Shown piece by piece: positions 12,628 through 25,179 of a DNA stretch of 64,000 nt (the first letter of the stretch is position 1; the number at the start of each line of letters is the position of its first letter). The notes beneath the pieces are model-generated. The model was not told where the DNA came from. It saw only the letters and a list, made by a program, of their open reading frames with translations, and searched no databases. The stretch spans positions 62,001 to 126,000 of the forward strand of contig MU130617.1 of NCBI GenBank assembly GCA_015039465.1, written 5' to 3'. The position numbers and the translations under genes are program-made. The DNA comes from Phlegmacium glaucopus. Its lineage: Eukaryota > Basidiomycota > Agaricomycetes > Agaricales > Cortinariaceae.

Positions 12628-14239
12628 ATGTCGTTCAAATCCATCACCGCTCCTCTAACCATTGGAGACATCACAATCAAGAATAGAGTTGGCATGTCGG
12701 CTCTTACGAGAAATCGCGCCCTCCATACCCTTCCCTCTGATACCATGAAGGAATACTATGTCCAACGTGCTCTTGGAGGCGCCGGGTTGATCATAACAGA
12801 AGGTATCCTCGTCAGCAGGCAAGGGTAAGGGCTTCCCACCAACTAACTTTCTTATCTCTTCGACTGAACATTCCTGCTAGAACTGAATGGCAATATGCAC
12901 CTGGAATCTGGGATGCTGAGCAGGTTGCTGGCTGGAAGACAATTGTAGACGCGGTTCATGACGCTGGCTCGAAAATTTACGCTCAGGTTGGTCACATCAT
13001 TTCATTGATAACCACCCGCACAATTGCTAACGCTCACCCTTCGTTTCTGATAGCTTTGGCATCGTAAGATACCCACAACCCTTGTGCCCCATATTCATAA
13101 CTGATTTTATCTTGGCAATAGTTGGTCGCGTTTCTCATCCAGATGCTCCTGAACAGAAGCTAGCCGGTGTAGTATGTATTTTAAAACTAAATCTGATGAA
13201 CAAACACTTACCTTCATTATCAAACAGCCCGTCTACGCTCCGTCTGCCATTTCAGCCCGAGGTGGTAAATTCCGCTTCCTTCCAGGAGCTCCAGGATACG
13301 TTACAGTAAGCAAAGATTAGATTCATGTACTACGGCCTCTACTAAGGTATTGTATATTTAGCCAACCGCTGTTGATGATCCATGGACCATCGTTGAGGAA
13401 TTCAAAAAAGCTGCGCTCAACGCCAAAGAGGCCGGATTTGACGGTGTCGAATGTGAGCTGGCTACCTGGGTACTGGAGTTGAAACTGAAACTGATGTATA
13501 ACCAATCAGTACACGGAGCCAACGGATACCTTATTACCCAATTCCTTGACAATACTGCCAACCACCGCACAGATCAGTGGGGAGGGAGCGCTGAGAATCG
13601 CTCTCGATTCGGTCTAGAAGTGCTCAAAGTTATGAAAGAAGTCTTTGGCCGTAACATTTCCGTGAAACTCAGTCCTGCAGGAGGTTACAATGATGTTGGG
13701 TATGTCCACACGGTGTCCTCATGAATTTTGTAGCTGATTCATTTGCCCATATAGTATGCCCATGCCAGATACTATAGAAACATACAAGTACTTCATCACT
13801 GAAGCTCAAAAGCTTGACCTTGCATATATTGTCCTAGTGCGATACGTTGCTGGGGGTGACCCGGAATTCGATGGTTAGTACCTCCATCCTCCATCTCCAC
13901 CACAGCAAGACACTAATTTACCACCTCTTTCACAAAAAAAAAGGTAAATTACGAGCTATCCAACACGATGTCCTAGAGACATTCCGTCCCTTCATCAAGA
14001 ATACCAAATTATTCCTCAACGCAGGAGTCACAGTCGAAGAAGGCGAAGAACTCGTCGCAGCTGGTAAAATTGACGGTATCTTCATTGGGTTCAACTGGAT
14101 CACGCATCCGGATCTTTTGAAACGAGTGCTTCACGGCAAGCCTCTGAACAATTACCCTGATATCCCTCATCTCCAAGCCAAGAGCGAAGCTGGCGATTGG
14201 GGTGTCGGGTACACAGATTACCCCGCCGCTGTCTATTAG
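12628..14239 (+). CDS. Old Yellow Enzyme (FMN-dependent ene reductase)
   Basis: A TIM-barrel FMN flavoprotein that reduces activated C=C bonds with NADPH. The spliced protein begins MSFKSITAPLTIGDITIKNR, continues MSALTRNRA and GGAGLIITEGILVS, then QLWH-(L)GRVSHPD, PVYAPSAIS, and the catalytic block LHGANGYLITQFLDN with the substrate-binding His/Asn pair and the Tyr of the HxANGY motif. NHRTDQWGGSAENRSRF follows, then LSPAGGYND, and the phosphate-binding end NAGVTVEEGEEL...DGIFIGFNWITHPDLL. It ends with DYPAAVY at 14239. There are about seven short introns, one of them separating the catalytic block (about 13453-13510). Length is near 370 residues, normal for the family, and no key residue is missing. 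It sits 200 bases behind the WD40 gene with its own TATA box. Confidence 0.93.
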
Positions 14240-15058
14240 GTATAACGAAGAGCAATTGGTCTCTTGGCTGGAAGGTCTCATACACTGTATCATGTTATAG
14301 AAGTTACCAACGAAAATAAATGAATCTTGTCTCTTTTTTACCTTCAATCCTGCTTGCCCCTGCAAAAATACAGACCAGAGAGTACTCTTCTCCTATCATG
14401 CGCGCTCTACTAGTTTATTTAAACAATGGGCCTCCAACTCTACAGTAACCATGGAATTGCGCACCTTTTAAGAGTAAGTTACTACTTCTATGCTCCAAAA
14501 CTTGGATTACAAAAACTTTTCCCAACTAGTGAGAAAAACCGAAATTCCTTCTTTTTGTGGCGTCAAACTTCGGTACTCTCTTCACATGCCCCGACCATGA
14601 TCGTTGTATTAGGCCTTCTGCAGGACGCGAGTCTCGCAGAAATGTCACTGGCCCAAAAGAATTCTTATGAGAGAACTTTCAGCACTTCTACACGGAAAAC
14701 GAGTAAGATTCTCAATAACTCCCAGGGGGGAGTATTGTTCAATGAATTAAGCGCCGTGTGCTGATTGATTCAATGGCTGCCTGCATCAAGGTTACAATTT
14801 TGCTTACTGTGACGTACTATCTATTGAGATACGATGAGCAAATACGCTACGAAACCCATAAGCGCCCAATACGGAAACGCCGTCGTTCTCCGTAAATACG
14901 TACGATTTCACCTTTATGATTACCGTTTCATTTATTCGCAATGGCCTGCGGTGCATTCCACACCGCCGCCAATATACTCTTGATTTCACGAGCATTGTGC
15001 TCGCATTTTCTTATCCTTTCGTGTACTGTTTTATTGTCTATCCATAGTCTAACTATTA

Positions 15059-15083
15059 GCAGGCACAAACGGAATGTGCCTGC
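15059..15083. repeat. Perfect 9-bp stem hairpin
   Basis: GCAGGCACA at 15059-15067 is the exact reverse complement of TGTGCCTGC at 15075-15083, around a 7-base spacer AACGGAA. It lies 40 bases before the first copy of the 29-base palindrome. It could be a remnant end of a small inverted-repeat element. Confidence 0.7.
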
Positions 15084-15121
15084 TCATTTCGTATATAAAC
15101 CATGTAGTCAGTACGAGCTCA

Positions 15122-15150
15122 CTCAGTCGTTTGCCTAGCAAACAACTGAG
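15122..15150. repeat. 29-base palindromic repeat, copy 1
   Basis: The two arms CTCAGT-C-GTTTGC and GCAAAC-A-ACTGAG surround CTA and pair except at one internal position. An identical copy sits at 15239-15267. Function unknown; a miniature-element footprint is the simplest explanation. Confidence 0.8.
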
Positions 15151-15238
15151 GTGAGCATAGCTTCATATTCTTCGTTATTACAGTTCCTTATTATCTTTTA
15201 CCTAGATTCGTATTCTAGGTGTGTAGTATTAATAAATA

Positions 15239-15267
15239 CTCAGTCGTTTGCCTAGCAAACAACTGAG
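15239..15267. repeat. 29-base palindromic repeat, copy 2
   Basis: This is identical to 15122-15150, 117 bases downstream in the same orientation. The motif GATTCGTATTCTAGG also occurs twice nearby (about 15205-15219 and 15267-15281), directly abutting this copy, so a compound unit has been partly duplicated. Confidence 0.8.
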
Positions 15268-15950
15268 ATTCGTATTCTAGGAATCCAACACTATCCTGGA
15301 GTTCCTGGAAGAAAGTGGGAATTTTTTACCACCTCCACCTCCGAGAGGGGGCTGTTTTGAGACTGAATATTGATTTATTTGGTTTCGGTTAAATGTAAGT
15401 TTTTTTTAAAAAAAAAACCTACTACGCCAGCTTTTGTTTCAGGAACATCGGGAATGAGCTGCTCGGATCTCGGATCAACCAAGGCCAAAAAAAGAAAGAT
15501 TAACATCGAGTTTTGAGTTGGCAGAATTGTGCAGACGTATAGGCTTAGTGAGCCGACCATGATCATGATGTTCTTTCCAGCCCCAGTTACCCCTACTCAG
15601 ATTCCGGGTACCATATTGACCATTCAGTTTCTGGGTACATTTTTTTTTACCAGTCGCAAATTATTAGGGGGAAAATCGTTTCATTTTATAGTGAGTTTAG
15701 ATTTCGCTTTGGTGGCATGGTGCGGGCCCGAATCGTGGCTTGCAATTATCTGTCGCAACACTAGATCATCGTTGATTTATCAGAGAACAAATATCATATG
15801 TTCGAGTATTGCACCAGAGGTATGAGCGCTATTACTTTGTCGTAAGCGACACTCAAGCGTCATTGTCAGATACCGTAGAGCCGCAGACCTCCAAACTGCA
15901 ATCTTTAAATTTGAAAAGGCTATGACCCAGAGTCAGAGCGTGCAAATGAC

Positions 15951-18900
15951 GGTAGAGATGTTAAAGAGATAATTGGTGGACAAAACACGCGACTCTTATG
16001 AAGCTCACAAATCTGTCACAAGAATCTCACTGTATATATCGGAAAAAAGCTACGCATACGTAACACAGGGGAAAAACCGTATAAACAAGGGGGAAAGTGA
16101 AAGGCGGGAAGCAAAGGTAGTACTAGTAGTCAACGAGAGTAGGGTGAGGGGCAAGCCCATAGATATTGTTTTATACGATTTTCTTTTTTTCTTGGATGTG
16201 GGGGTGTGGGTGTGGATGGGATGTCGTTGTCGGCCTGTGCGCATTAGCGAAAAGCCAAGGCTGTGTTGAACGGGTGAATGATAGAGGAGCGATGGGTGAA
16301 AGAGATGGTAAAGAACGTCAAGGGTTTGTTGTGTTTGTCGTATATGTCGGTAGTCAGGCAAGATGAAGAGGTAGAAGACAAGGGAAAAAAGGGAAAAGTG
16401 GAGGAATATTAGGCACCAAAAGGAGAATTTAATTTTATGCGTGGGCGTGAAGAGGAGCAAAAAAAGAGAAAAAAAAGGATATGAGGACAAGATGAGATGG
16501 TTGGTTGTACACTTCTATCGGCTTGATTTCTTGTTGGTTGGATAAAACTCGCGGTCCGTGTTGATAGAAAAAAAGGGAGGGGGAATGGGACAACTTCGGG
16601 AGATTTAAACTTCGTTGTAGATTGAAGATGATGGGTTGGACGGATAGGCAAGGCAAGGACGAATACGAAACATTCGGATGAGGGGTGGAAGATTTTGGCG
16701 TCCTTGATTGATGGTGTTTTCGATGTAAATGTGTTCACGTCGTTGATGGTGGTAGTAGTTATGTATAAAGAGAAGACGCGAGGTAGAGTTTGAGGTATAC
16801 ATCTACAAGTACAACTGAAGATGTATCAGCAAACGACGAACTCCCCCTCAGAAAAAACATACCTGAGACCCGGGACCTACACAAAGAGCGGTCGATAGAA
16901 ACAGGCATGTAAAGGGTAGGCAGCACTGCACATTTTCTTTTGGTCCGGTATCAGTGGGGCGAGATGTAGGGTAGTTGGATGTTTGTGGACGGCGTAGAAG
17001 AGGTAGCGCAACGACGACAAAGCGACAATTACTCTAAATGTATTTGTGTACGACAACGTGGACGGACACAACGGAGGAGACGGGTGGGCTTTTGAAGAGA
17101 GAAGGGGGAGGGAGAGAAAAAAGAGTAAAACCACAAAACAAAGCAAAAAGATAAAATTTCCACAACCAAAAAATCACTAATGCTACAGGGAGAAAAAAAA
17201 TCAAAGGGGCTAATCGTGGGCGCATCGTAAAAGAAGGCGTGAAACGATAAGAAAGGATGCAACGTGGATAGTGAATAGTTGGCGTGGTGGTGATTTGATA
17301 AATGCTTGAATACGTGGTGGGGCGGTTTGTTGAGTGGTGGAAAGGGGGAAATGCAACAAAAACACAGTAATTATTGGTACACCGGCAATAGAATGATCAA
17401 AAAAAAGGTAGGGGCCCGTTAAAGAAAGAAAAGGAAACAAGGGGGGCATCAATTGAAAGTGAAGAAGTTACACGGACGGGCATTGATAAAGTTAGAAAAA
17501 GGCGTAAAACTTGAAAAGAGAAAGAGAAAAAATAAAAGAGGTGGGTACGATGAAAAAAGGGAAAGAGAACGTGAAGAAATAACTGTTAAAAATGGGTTTG
17601 TATTTGTAAATATCCCAAACAATCGTAAGGCTTGCATGGTAGTGAATGCTTGGTGTGCAGGTGGTACAGTGGAGAGACAGACAAGATATCCGATTCAGAG
17701 CAAAAAAAAATGCTGACAATGACGGTGAACGATGAGATGAAGGCCACCTTGGAAGATTGTGTTTGACGGTGAACCAGGGTGAAAGAGTTGGGTGGATGCA
17801 TATAAGTAAAGCGGCCAAGAGACGTATACAAATGGACAAGAACCACAAATACACAACTCGGAACTGAAGTGTATGAAGTTTTGCACTCGTCTCTTGATTA
17901 ATCTTACACAAAATGCATTAGGATCATCGGGTGTGGGAGGTAGGATGGTGGATGGTGATAAGAAGGGCAGGTACATGGAGATGCAGACGGAAATCGTGTC
18001 GGTGGTGATGTTGATGGTGAAGAGAATTGACCGGTGCACAGCGTAAGCATATAGGTGCAGGGGTCTGAAGCAGGGACGGCGAAATGGCGAGGGATTCATG
18101 AAAGGGTAATAGACAACGCCTGGCAAAGCAGACGTCTCTAACAAAACCAACAGTCCAGAAAGAAAGGTGCGAGGTTGTCCTGAACGGGTTGACCATTAAC
18201 CGGATGATTTTAAAAACCTACTTCCCCCGATATCAATCGGAAGAAGGAACAAAAACAAATGAAACCAAATGAAACCCAAGAAGCAGATAGAAGCTAGAGC
18301 CCAAGAAAATTAGAATCTAAAGATGCGTTTGATGATAAGAAATGTTGGCAATGGGGTGTGGCGATGGTGAAGACCCGTCTAGAAAACGATGCGATTATCG
18401 TTGCGGAGCGTCCAATAAAATTAAAAAGACCCCTTTCGCGAACGTCTTGCAAAGCAAAAAAAAATATAAGCTTCCACAAAACGCCACGAATGTGATGTAT
18501 AGTTAGGGGTCCAATGAATAGTTGCGATTCAAGTGTAATCGGCCGATGGATCCGAACCCCGAATTACTGATCCCGAAAATCAAACCAGCGAGAAAGCCGC
18601 ACCCGAGAAAACCCGAAAGCAAGATGATGGTACATGAACGGAAGACACTAGGAGAAGATAATAACGATATGATCAAAGCCGAGCAGTGCTTGGATTAAGA
18701 TACAGATTTTGATTGGAAGATCAAATGTTGGTATAGTGTGATGTGCGGGTCTAAGTTTTCAGGGTGCGGGTTGTTAGAGTAGGCGATTCGAGGAAGGGAA
18801 AAAGCGAGGGTCGGTTACAAGGCACGGGGTGGCGGGAGTGAAAGAGGGACGGGCAACGATAGGCGAGGTGGCGATGGGGTAGGCAAAAAAAAAGACACAT

Positions 18901-19020
18901 CTAAAAAGGAATTCTCAAGAGCTGGTCGCCAGGTATGAGAGATGGACGGACCCCGAAGAGACAGGAAAAAATTACCTCTAAAATCTTCTCTCCGATTAGT
19001 GAGTGACAAGGAAAACCCCC
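15951..19020 (-). other. Pyrimidine-rich (minus strand) non-coding block
   Basis: Across about 3 kb the plus strand is dominated by A and G, so the minus strand is C/T-rich. Minus-strand frames of up to 151 codons are stacked in all three frames, but stop codons need purines, so such frames are expected from composition; their translations are low-complexity Ser/Pro/Leu/Phe. The block lies downstream of the decapping-type gene on the same sense strand. It might be a very long 3' UTR or a non-coding transcript. A GTATGT donor-like site on the minus strand near 16862 hints at splicing. Confidence 0.45.
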
Positions 19021-20346
19021 TCAAAAGAGGAGTGGGTCCGGCAACTCGTCCGGACTAGGCGAATTTTGGTACATGGAACTGGCAAAGTAACCAGCAGCCT
19101 TCTCAATAGCCTCACGCTCCAATTGCTTCTCCTTCGACAACCGCGAGCCGTTGGATGGGGAAGCGGAATCCCTTTTGTACGGAGGAATGGAACGGATAGG
19201 GGTCGAGAAAGTTGAAGACACCTTCGAACCGGGATTGAAAGTGTTCACGAGCCCGAATAAAGCTTTAACATTCGGGTTAAGTACGGTTCCATCAGGCCCA
19301 GATGACACATCCTCGTCGGAAGACATGTGGAAGACGCCTTCGCTCGGAGTCCTACGATGCTTCCTGTTCCCCCTCTTACTTGCGACAGGAGAGGGTGAAT
19401 GAAGGCCCATAGCATTGAACGGAAAAGTACCGGGTGCACGAGTGGCAATGGGGGCAGTGTGGAGGCCATTCTCATAGTGACGATGTGTTGCTGGAGGAGT
19501 TGTTGGGCCAGCATCGACCACGTCATTCATGTCATCACAAATGGGAAAATGCTGGAAAGTAGAAGGACGAGCTGAAATGGGACGAGGGCGCTGACGGATG
19601 TAAGAAGGGATAGGATCAGAGCGGGACATATTGGGCATTTGGCGTCGTGTAGCAGCCGGAACGGGAATCGCCTCTGAGGGTGTTGGAGAAGGCGAAGGTG
19701 TGTGTCGTTCTTGCCTACGGTTTACTGATTTTCCGGATGGATTGAATGGAATTGTGGAGGAAGGAAGGTTGGATGAGAAGGAAGAATCGTTGTCGAGGAA
19801 AGGGTCAGAAAGATTAATAAAAGAAACTACGGCGACCTCAGCCTGCGAGGGGATCTGTTGTGATTGTGGTTGTGGGATGGGGGGAGAGGGTTGACGTCCA
19901 TGTTTTCCACGCACAAGAGGTTGGGAGGGACTCCTGCTGAATAATCCCATTGTCAGCCCGACTCGGAAAAAAAGAAGTAAAAAAAAAACCACGAATTACC
20001 TCTGGATTTGCGCTTGGTCTTTTAGTTGCTTGCTTTGACCTCTTCCACGAGGCTGTGGGGAAGGAGTTGCAGGCACAGCAATTACTCCTGACTTCTTGGT
20101 GTCTGTGATCTCTGCAGGCGAATTAAGCAATGGTGCTGGGACCACTGGGGTAGACTTTGACTTTGGTAGAGATTTTGGAGTTTGACGCTGGTTCTGGCGT
20201 TGTGAGAGTGGAGGACGAGGGGGTTTTGAGAGGGTGAGGAGACCGGGTGTGCGAGTTGGTTGCACTACGACGGTCGGTGGGGCTGACGGATGCCTCCTAT
20301 GAATGTGAACTGGAGTCAAAGTAAGGGGTTTCTGGACGAGTATCAT
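19021..20346 (-). CDS. Proline-rich protein with PNRC/Edc-type decapping motif
   Basis: Two exons (20346-20000 and 19936-19021) with one 63-base intron give 420 residues. The protein is Ser/Pro/Gln-rich and apparently disordered, with basic patches, for example SKRGNRKHRRTPSEG. Near the C terminus an acidic SSDEDVSSGPDG region precedes LNPNVKALFGLVN, then a Lys/Glu-rich helix (KEKQLEREAIEKAAG) and the ending YFASSMYQNSPSPDELPDP. This ending resembles the PNRC/Edc1-type short motif (YAG-x-F-x-x-S/P-P-x-x-LP-x-P), which binds the Dcp1 EVH1 domain and stimulates mRNA decapping. The decapping role is inferred from that motif alone. Start MILVQKPLTL is the first ATG; an in-frame upstream exon cannot be excluded. 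Confidence 0.65.
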
Positions 20347-21422
20347 GGTGAGGGCGAGGCGGAGTTGAGGCTGATGGCAGGTCGAAAGATATAGTTCCGT
20401 GGGAATATCTGCGCCTCAGCTTCCTCCAACTGTTATTGTTGCATGTTTACCCCGGTGGCGCTCAAATTTCAATACATTGACAAACAGTCAGCAGACCTTC
20501 TATCACATTCTATGGAACAGCCTTGCGTTCCATCAGTAGGACCTTTTCCTATTCTAGTCTCTTCTGCGTTATCTACTATCTATCAATTCAGACAACGTAA
20601 AGGGTCTGTTGTATTGATGAGTGTCGAGGAGATCCAGTCTCACCCTTGCCTCGAGGACCATGGCGTGATGGTGATGGTGCTTCTGATTCTCCACACCATG
20701 GTCTACAGGGACTCCGTCGGCTTTATCTCGTCGAACCCGGGACCGGTAGGCGGTTACGAATTATTAATATAATTACTCTGTGCTCTCTTTTGTTTGCTAC
20801 CCCTTCTCGACAACAATAACCTCTGAGGCTTCCGCTTCCGCAGCTGTCAAGTAGACCGCTTGTAGAAATCTTCCTTGTAATCTAAATCTGGGTACACTCT
20901 CGTAAACAATAATGAAGCACCTGCATTGTTCCGTTGGCAACCTTGTGACCCTTGTCCGGAGGCAGCGCTTATTTTATTTATTTTATTTATCCTTGTTTTT
21001 TTTCTGGTCACCTTAACAACCAATCAACCCCACACAATGTGAATTAGAAGCATTCTCTCTGCCAACATCTCGGAAATGTGGGGTTAACAAAAGCGTAGGG
21101 TCCCAAGTGCGTATCGCGGGTTTACCAAGTCCGATGAGCGCTTTCCCTAACACAAGGTCCAATACACTACATTCAAATTGTGATGTCTAGTCCGATAACA
21201 GAGGCAACAGGAGCAAGAAACCTACAAATATGCCTCTAAGTTGAAATTTTGGTGTCTCGATGTCTACAACCTATAGATTCTTTTTTGAGATAGAGCGAGA
21301 AGCAGAACCTCCCCAATCATTGTAGCGTTTTGACGTTGGTATTATTAGACAAAAAAAAGCAGATCCTTGGCTAGTGCGATGACTGCGATCCATACTGGTA
21401 TATTAATTCACGAACCGCAGCG
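20347..21422. other. Intergenic; promoter of the decapping-type gene
   Basis: This is the upstream region of 19021-20346 and the 3' flank of the SYG1 gene. A plus-strand frame at 20443-20772 (109 codons) has no recognisable content. A TTTTATTTATTTTATTTAT run lies near 20973-20990. Confidence 0.5.
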
Positions 21423-24400
21423 TTAGCGTTTGCTGGCCAATGTATGGTTATCATCCCGATCCTGTTCCCTAACTGGAAAGTCAAAAGCATAAGGCAAAGG
21501 CGTTTCTCGAGTGACTCGGTATTGATCCATGTTTCCAACATGTTCGTTCTCCAACCGATCTGGATATTCGTTAGAATTGCCTGTATGCGCACATGCTGTT
21601 TAGAGATGAGAGGCGATAACGACTCACAGAAATTCCACTGTATTCTGCGTAGCATCTCAAATATCCCGGTGATAAAGGTGCGCACCATCATGTTCGGTCC
21701 ACGTTGAGGGATGTATATGATCCAAAGGAATCTGATAACTAAATTCGATAACTGAACAAATAAAGAATCGCTTTTTAGAAAGATCGATGATGGCAAAGTA
21801 GCAGAGGTCATTTTACCATCGCAAGATAGTATACCTAATGATATGCATAAGTAGGTCAAACGGTGGCATACAAAACATGGACTCACAAATTGAGGAGTAT
21901 ACATAAGCTCCGTTCGAAGAAAAAGATGCTTGCTGTGTGGCTGTAGGAAGGAATAGTCCGCCAAAATGTCCTGCATAGTAATATTAAGGACCTGCCACTG
22001 AGCCGTATGGAAAACGTACCCAAGTACACGCATAGATCGAATAGCACGTATTAACAACAACCCACACACCAAAAACCGTACCACGATTGTACTCTGTAAA
22101 GATGGTATTCAATTTAGTATAATAGGGAAAGAATTAATTTTTGTTCTTACGTTGATGACACCACATGAAATAAAATAGATAGTTTAAGACACCAGTGCCA
22201 TATTTGCCGGCCTTTCATAATACGTTAGAGAATAAAACAGAGCAAAAGAATAGAAAGCTTACGTTGATGAGGTGCGAGGTTAGTTTGGAGTCAACATAAC
22301 GCTTGCCACACTGTGCTAGACGAATAATAAAAGGAATACAAGCCAAGGCAAAGGCAATCGGCCAGTTTTGAGATGAATTCCTGCATTTCTCCCAGTTGTC
22401 ACTGAAGTTATGCAGATAGACACAGACGATTAGAGAGACGTTCGAAAGGGTAAATACAAAACTGCACAGCTGGTCGCTGTCGATGCCAGGTCAGAAAAGA
22501 ATACAAAGGATTAGTTCAGTCTCACCCCATCCAGAAATCTGTGAACTACAATCCAAATGTGAGAACCTTCTGAAAGCAAGGGAGGTATAGAATGCAAGTT
22601 ACCTCGACTGGTCGAAATCCAGACAGGAATAGTTTCAAGATAGTCTTGATCAGCCAGTATCGTGATGATTTGGCCATTAGGGGTATAGGGTTAACCATAA
22701 GGAGAACCGCAAAAATCAGCCATACGAGTGGCCAAGTTGTAGGTTGAATAATTGGAGCACCGATGCGATTAAACGAAAACCAGAACGTGAAGGACAACGT
22801 CGCCAGAAGCAGGCTCGGTATCTATGTCAAGTAATTATAGAAGTAAATAAAGGTAAGAATTTTGATCAAGCACCTACCTCGAAGTATTTTCGGTGATTAA
22901 GGTGGCGTGAGACGTCCAAATCTAATCCAATGAATCAAGACGCTTGGCAATAGAGAATTTCGGGCCGTCCTTACCAAATATGAAGATGTAATTGATGCGC
23001 GACCGGGCCCATACAGAAAGATTGGCGCCTAAAAGCAAAAAGTATAACACTGGAACAAAGATCAAGCCATATAGGAAAAGGAGGATATCCCAATATGGCA
23101 TCGCCTGTTGTGTCCCTGGCTGGAGCACTAGAAATTATCATGAAACTAACTATCTTGGCATCGTACACTTCAAAATTGCTGACCTTTCACAAGTCCATCG
23201 ATTAGAGCAGGAAGAGCAAGTCCGACGAGCAAACCCGATCGAAATGTACTGCCATGATGACTGCTAGGAGACGTGCTCGCCTTCAAGTGATTAAGAGCCT
23301 TCTTTTTGTCTCCAGAAACTGGGACACACCGTGAGAATGTCGAATCTATGCACTAATATCGGACTTACCAAATGCAGACGCGTACAAATATTCCATCTCT
23401 CGTATCATGTCCGAGATAGTTCCAGCTGAGGCGAATGCACATTTACCGACCTGAGAGTAGCAAGACACGATGGTTTAGTATGAAGCAAGCCTCCCAAAAA
23501 AAAACGTACATTCTCAGTCATGTATCGATCTTGTACAGGTATCTGTCGTGAGGATAATGTGAGTTCAATACGCGTATACTCATATTGACCCGCTTACCTT
23601 GGTTGATCTCTCAAATTTCTTTACTGCTTTTCGAAATCCAGCAATATTGAGAACCTCAGTAACAAAGCAATGTCAGACGAGTCGTTCTCACAAAGGCGAA
23701 AAGACGGCTGGCTTACGGAATAGTTGTATAACGTTTCCAAGCCACTAAAAAATCCAAGGTGAGAGGAAACCGCTGTTTTGAGTGGGACGTCCGAGAACTT
23801 CATGCACATACTAACCGATAATGCTCCAACACTGCCCTTCTCAACTTCCTCTCCGCATCAATATAACCAGCCGGGTCGTCGGACCTAGTAGTGAGGTGAG
23901 GTCGTTCGCTTTTAGTACTGTTCCAGACACCCTCTTCCCAATGTCCTTGTGCACTGTGACTAGTCCAGCTGCTTCCTTCTGAATCTTTCCGTTTGCCACT
24001 CCAGTTCATCAAAGCGGCCATGAAAGAACTACTTGAGAAGGATTCACTTGAACGGGAGTTTATGCTGCTGCTATATCCTACGATGTTCAGTGTCTGAAAA
24101 ATTGTAAGTTTTAGCAGGCCTTCTTGTTGCGATTCACGGGAAGTAGTACCATCTCCTCTTCATCTCGTTTGGATGGGTTCATTTGAGGCCGAATTCTGGA
24201 TCTCAAAGTTGAAACAAAGCCCGTAGCCCAATGTTTCTTGGTAGTACCGGCTTCCTAAAGTCAAACATAGCTCGTTAATGATCCAAACTAATTAAAAGGG
24301 TAGGAAACGACGTACGAGGAATATCTTCCGGTGTTCCTTGAGTTCTTCTAGCTGATTTAGAAGCAAAGCACCGCGAGCTACCATCTCTTTCTCTCTCGCC

Positions 24401-25179
24401 AAATAAAAAGATTCAACCTTGTCTAGTTGCGCGTCAAGCATAGCGAAGAAGGCAAAGTCTTGCGGCGTGAATTGGGTGAGAAGTTCACGGGACAGAAGCT
24501 CAGTTGAAGGGGTGATTAAACACTGTTCCTTATAATCTCTTCGCACTAATTGGATATGATCAATATCTGAGATTTATTTAGATCACGGACTCACGTCGAC
24601 TTGAGGCCTGCTCTGAGTTGTTGGTATCAAATGAAGGTGTTCGCATCAAAGTTTTTTGAGCGTTTGGATCCGCAGAGGGTATTGAGGAAGGGAGTGTGCG
24701 TTCGAGGCCAGGCTCGTGAACAGGCCAAATCGATAGGTTCACGGCAGAGAAGTTGAAAGGAGGCAACTCAAACCATTTCAACGAGTGATCATTTGAATAC
24801 GAGTCGGCCTCTGAAGTACCGGGCTCGGCTATAGGTGAATAGTTCTGAGCTAGTACCGCCGCACTGCCTGAGGAATGGACATCAAGTTGTTTCCGAGAGG
24901 TTTGTACCGCGTTCATAAGCTTTTTGAGGCCTCGATAGTCTCTATAAAAATGCAGTGAATCACAAAAGAAACTTGGATCCGAAGGAAAAAATGCATACAT
25001 ATATACCCTTTTCCATTCTGGAGTCTATTGAATGCAAGGTCGTCATGTCCGAGTCTGCAGTAGAAACGACTCTGGAAAGCGTACCTCTACGTTTTGGAGA
25101 TGCCTATGAGATTTGAACAAAAAAGGTTCAATAGAAATGAATAGCTTTACTAGAAGTAATCATACTTTGAGAATTTCAT
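21423..25179 (-). CDS. SYG1/XPR1-like SPX-EXS phosphate exporter
   Basis: A multi-exon membrane protein with an N-terminal SPX domain (inositol-pyrophosphate sensor) and a C-terminal EXS domain. SPX-EXS proteins export phosphate at the plasma membrane or Golgi; yeast SYG1 is the founder. The start at 25179 gives MKFSK then HLQNVE and TPEWKRVY across three tiny exons, then DYRGLKKLM, the SPX lysine surface. A Ser/Pro-rich SPX insert follows, then FFAMLDAQLDKVESFYLARE. EXS segments: PYWDILLFLYGLIFVPVLYFL, ANLSVWARSRINYIFIF, TTWPLVWLIFAVLLMVNPIPLM, SSRYWLIKTILKLFLSGFRPVE, LSNLVIRFLWIIYIP, and FIVALLEMLRR-like FITGIFEMLRRIQWNF. The end reads NMDQYRVTRETPLPYAFDFP and stops at 21423. The 22100-23650 exons were only partly joined. 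All landmark motifs look intact. Confidence 0.88.

Larger units (their letters stand above)
14240..15950. other. Intergenic with short palindromic repeats
   Basis: No credible gene. Plus-strand frames at 14426-14764 and 15529-15825 match nothing I recognise. The stretch contains a hairpin at 15059-15083 and two copies of a 29-base palindrome at 15122 and 15239. A short homopolymer patch of A and T lies at about 15400-15418. Confidence 0.55.

Noticed and set aside
16050..18479. Stacked minus-strand open frames up to 151 codons
   Set aside because: The strand is pyrimidine-rich and so poor in stop codons; translations are low-complexity and the three frames overlap each other. Composition explains them.
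20443..20772. 109-codon plus-strand frame upstream of the decapping-type gene
   Set aside because: No recognisable motif, no splice support and it lies in that gene's promoter.
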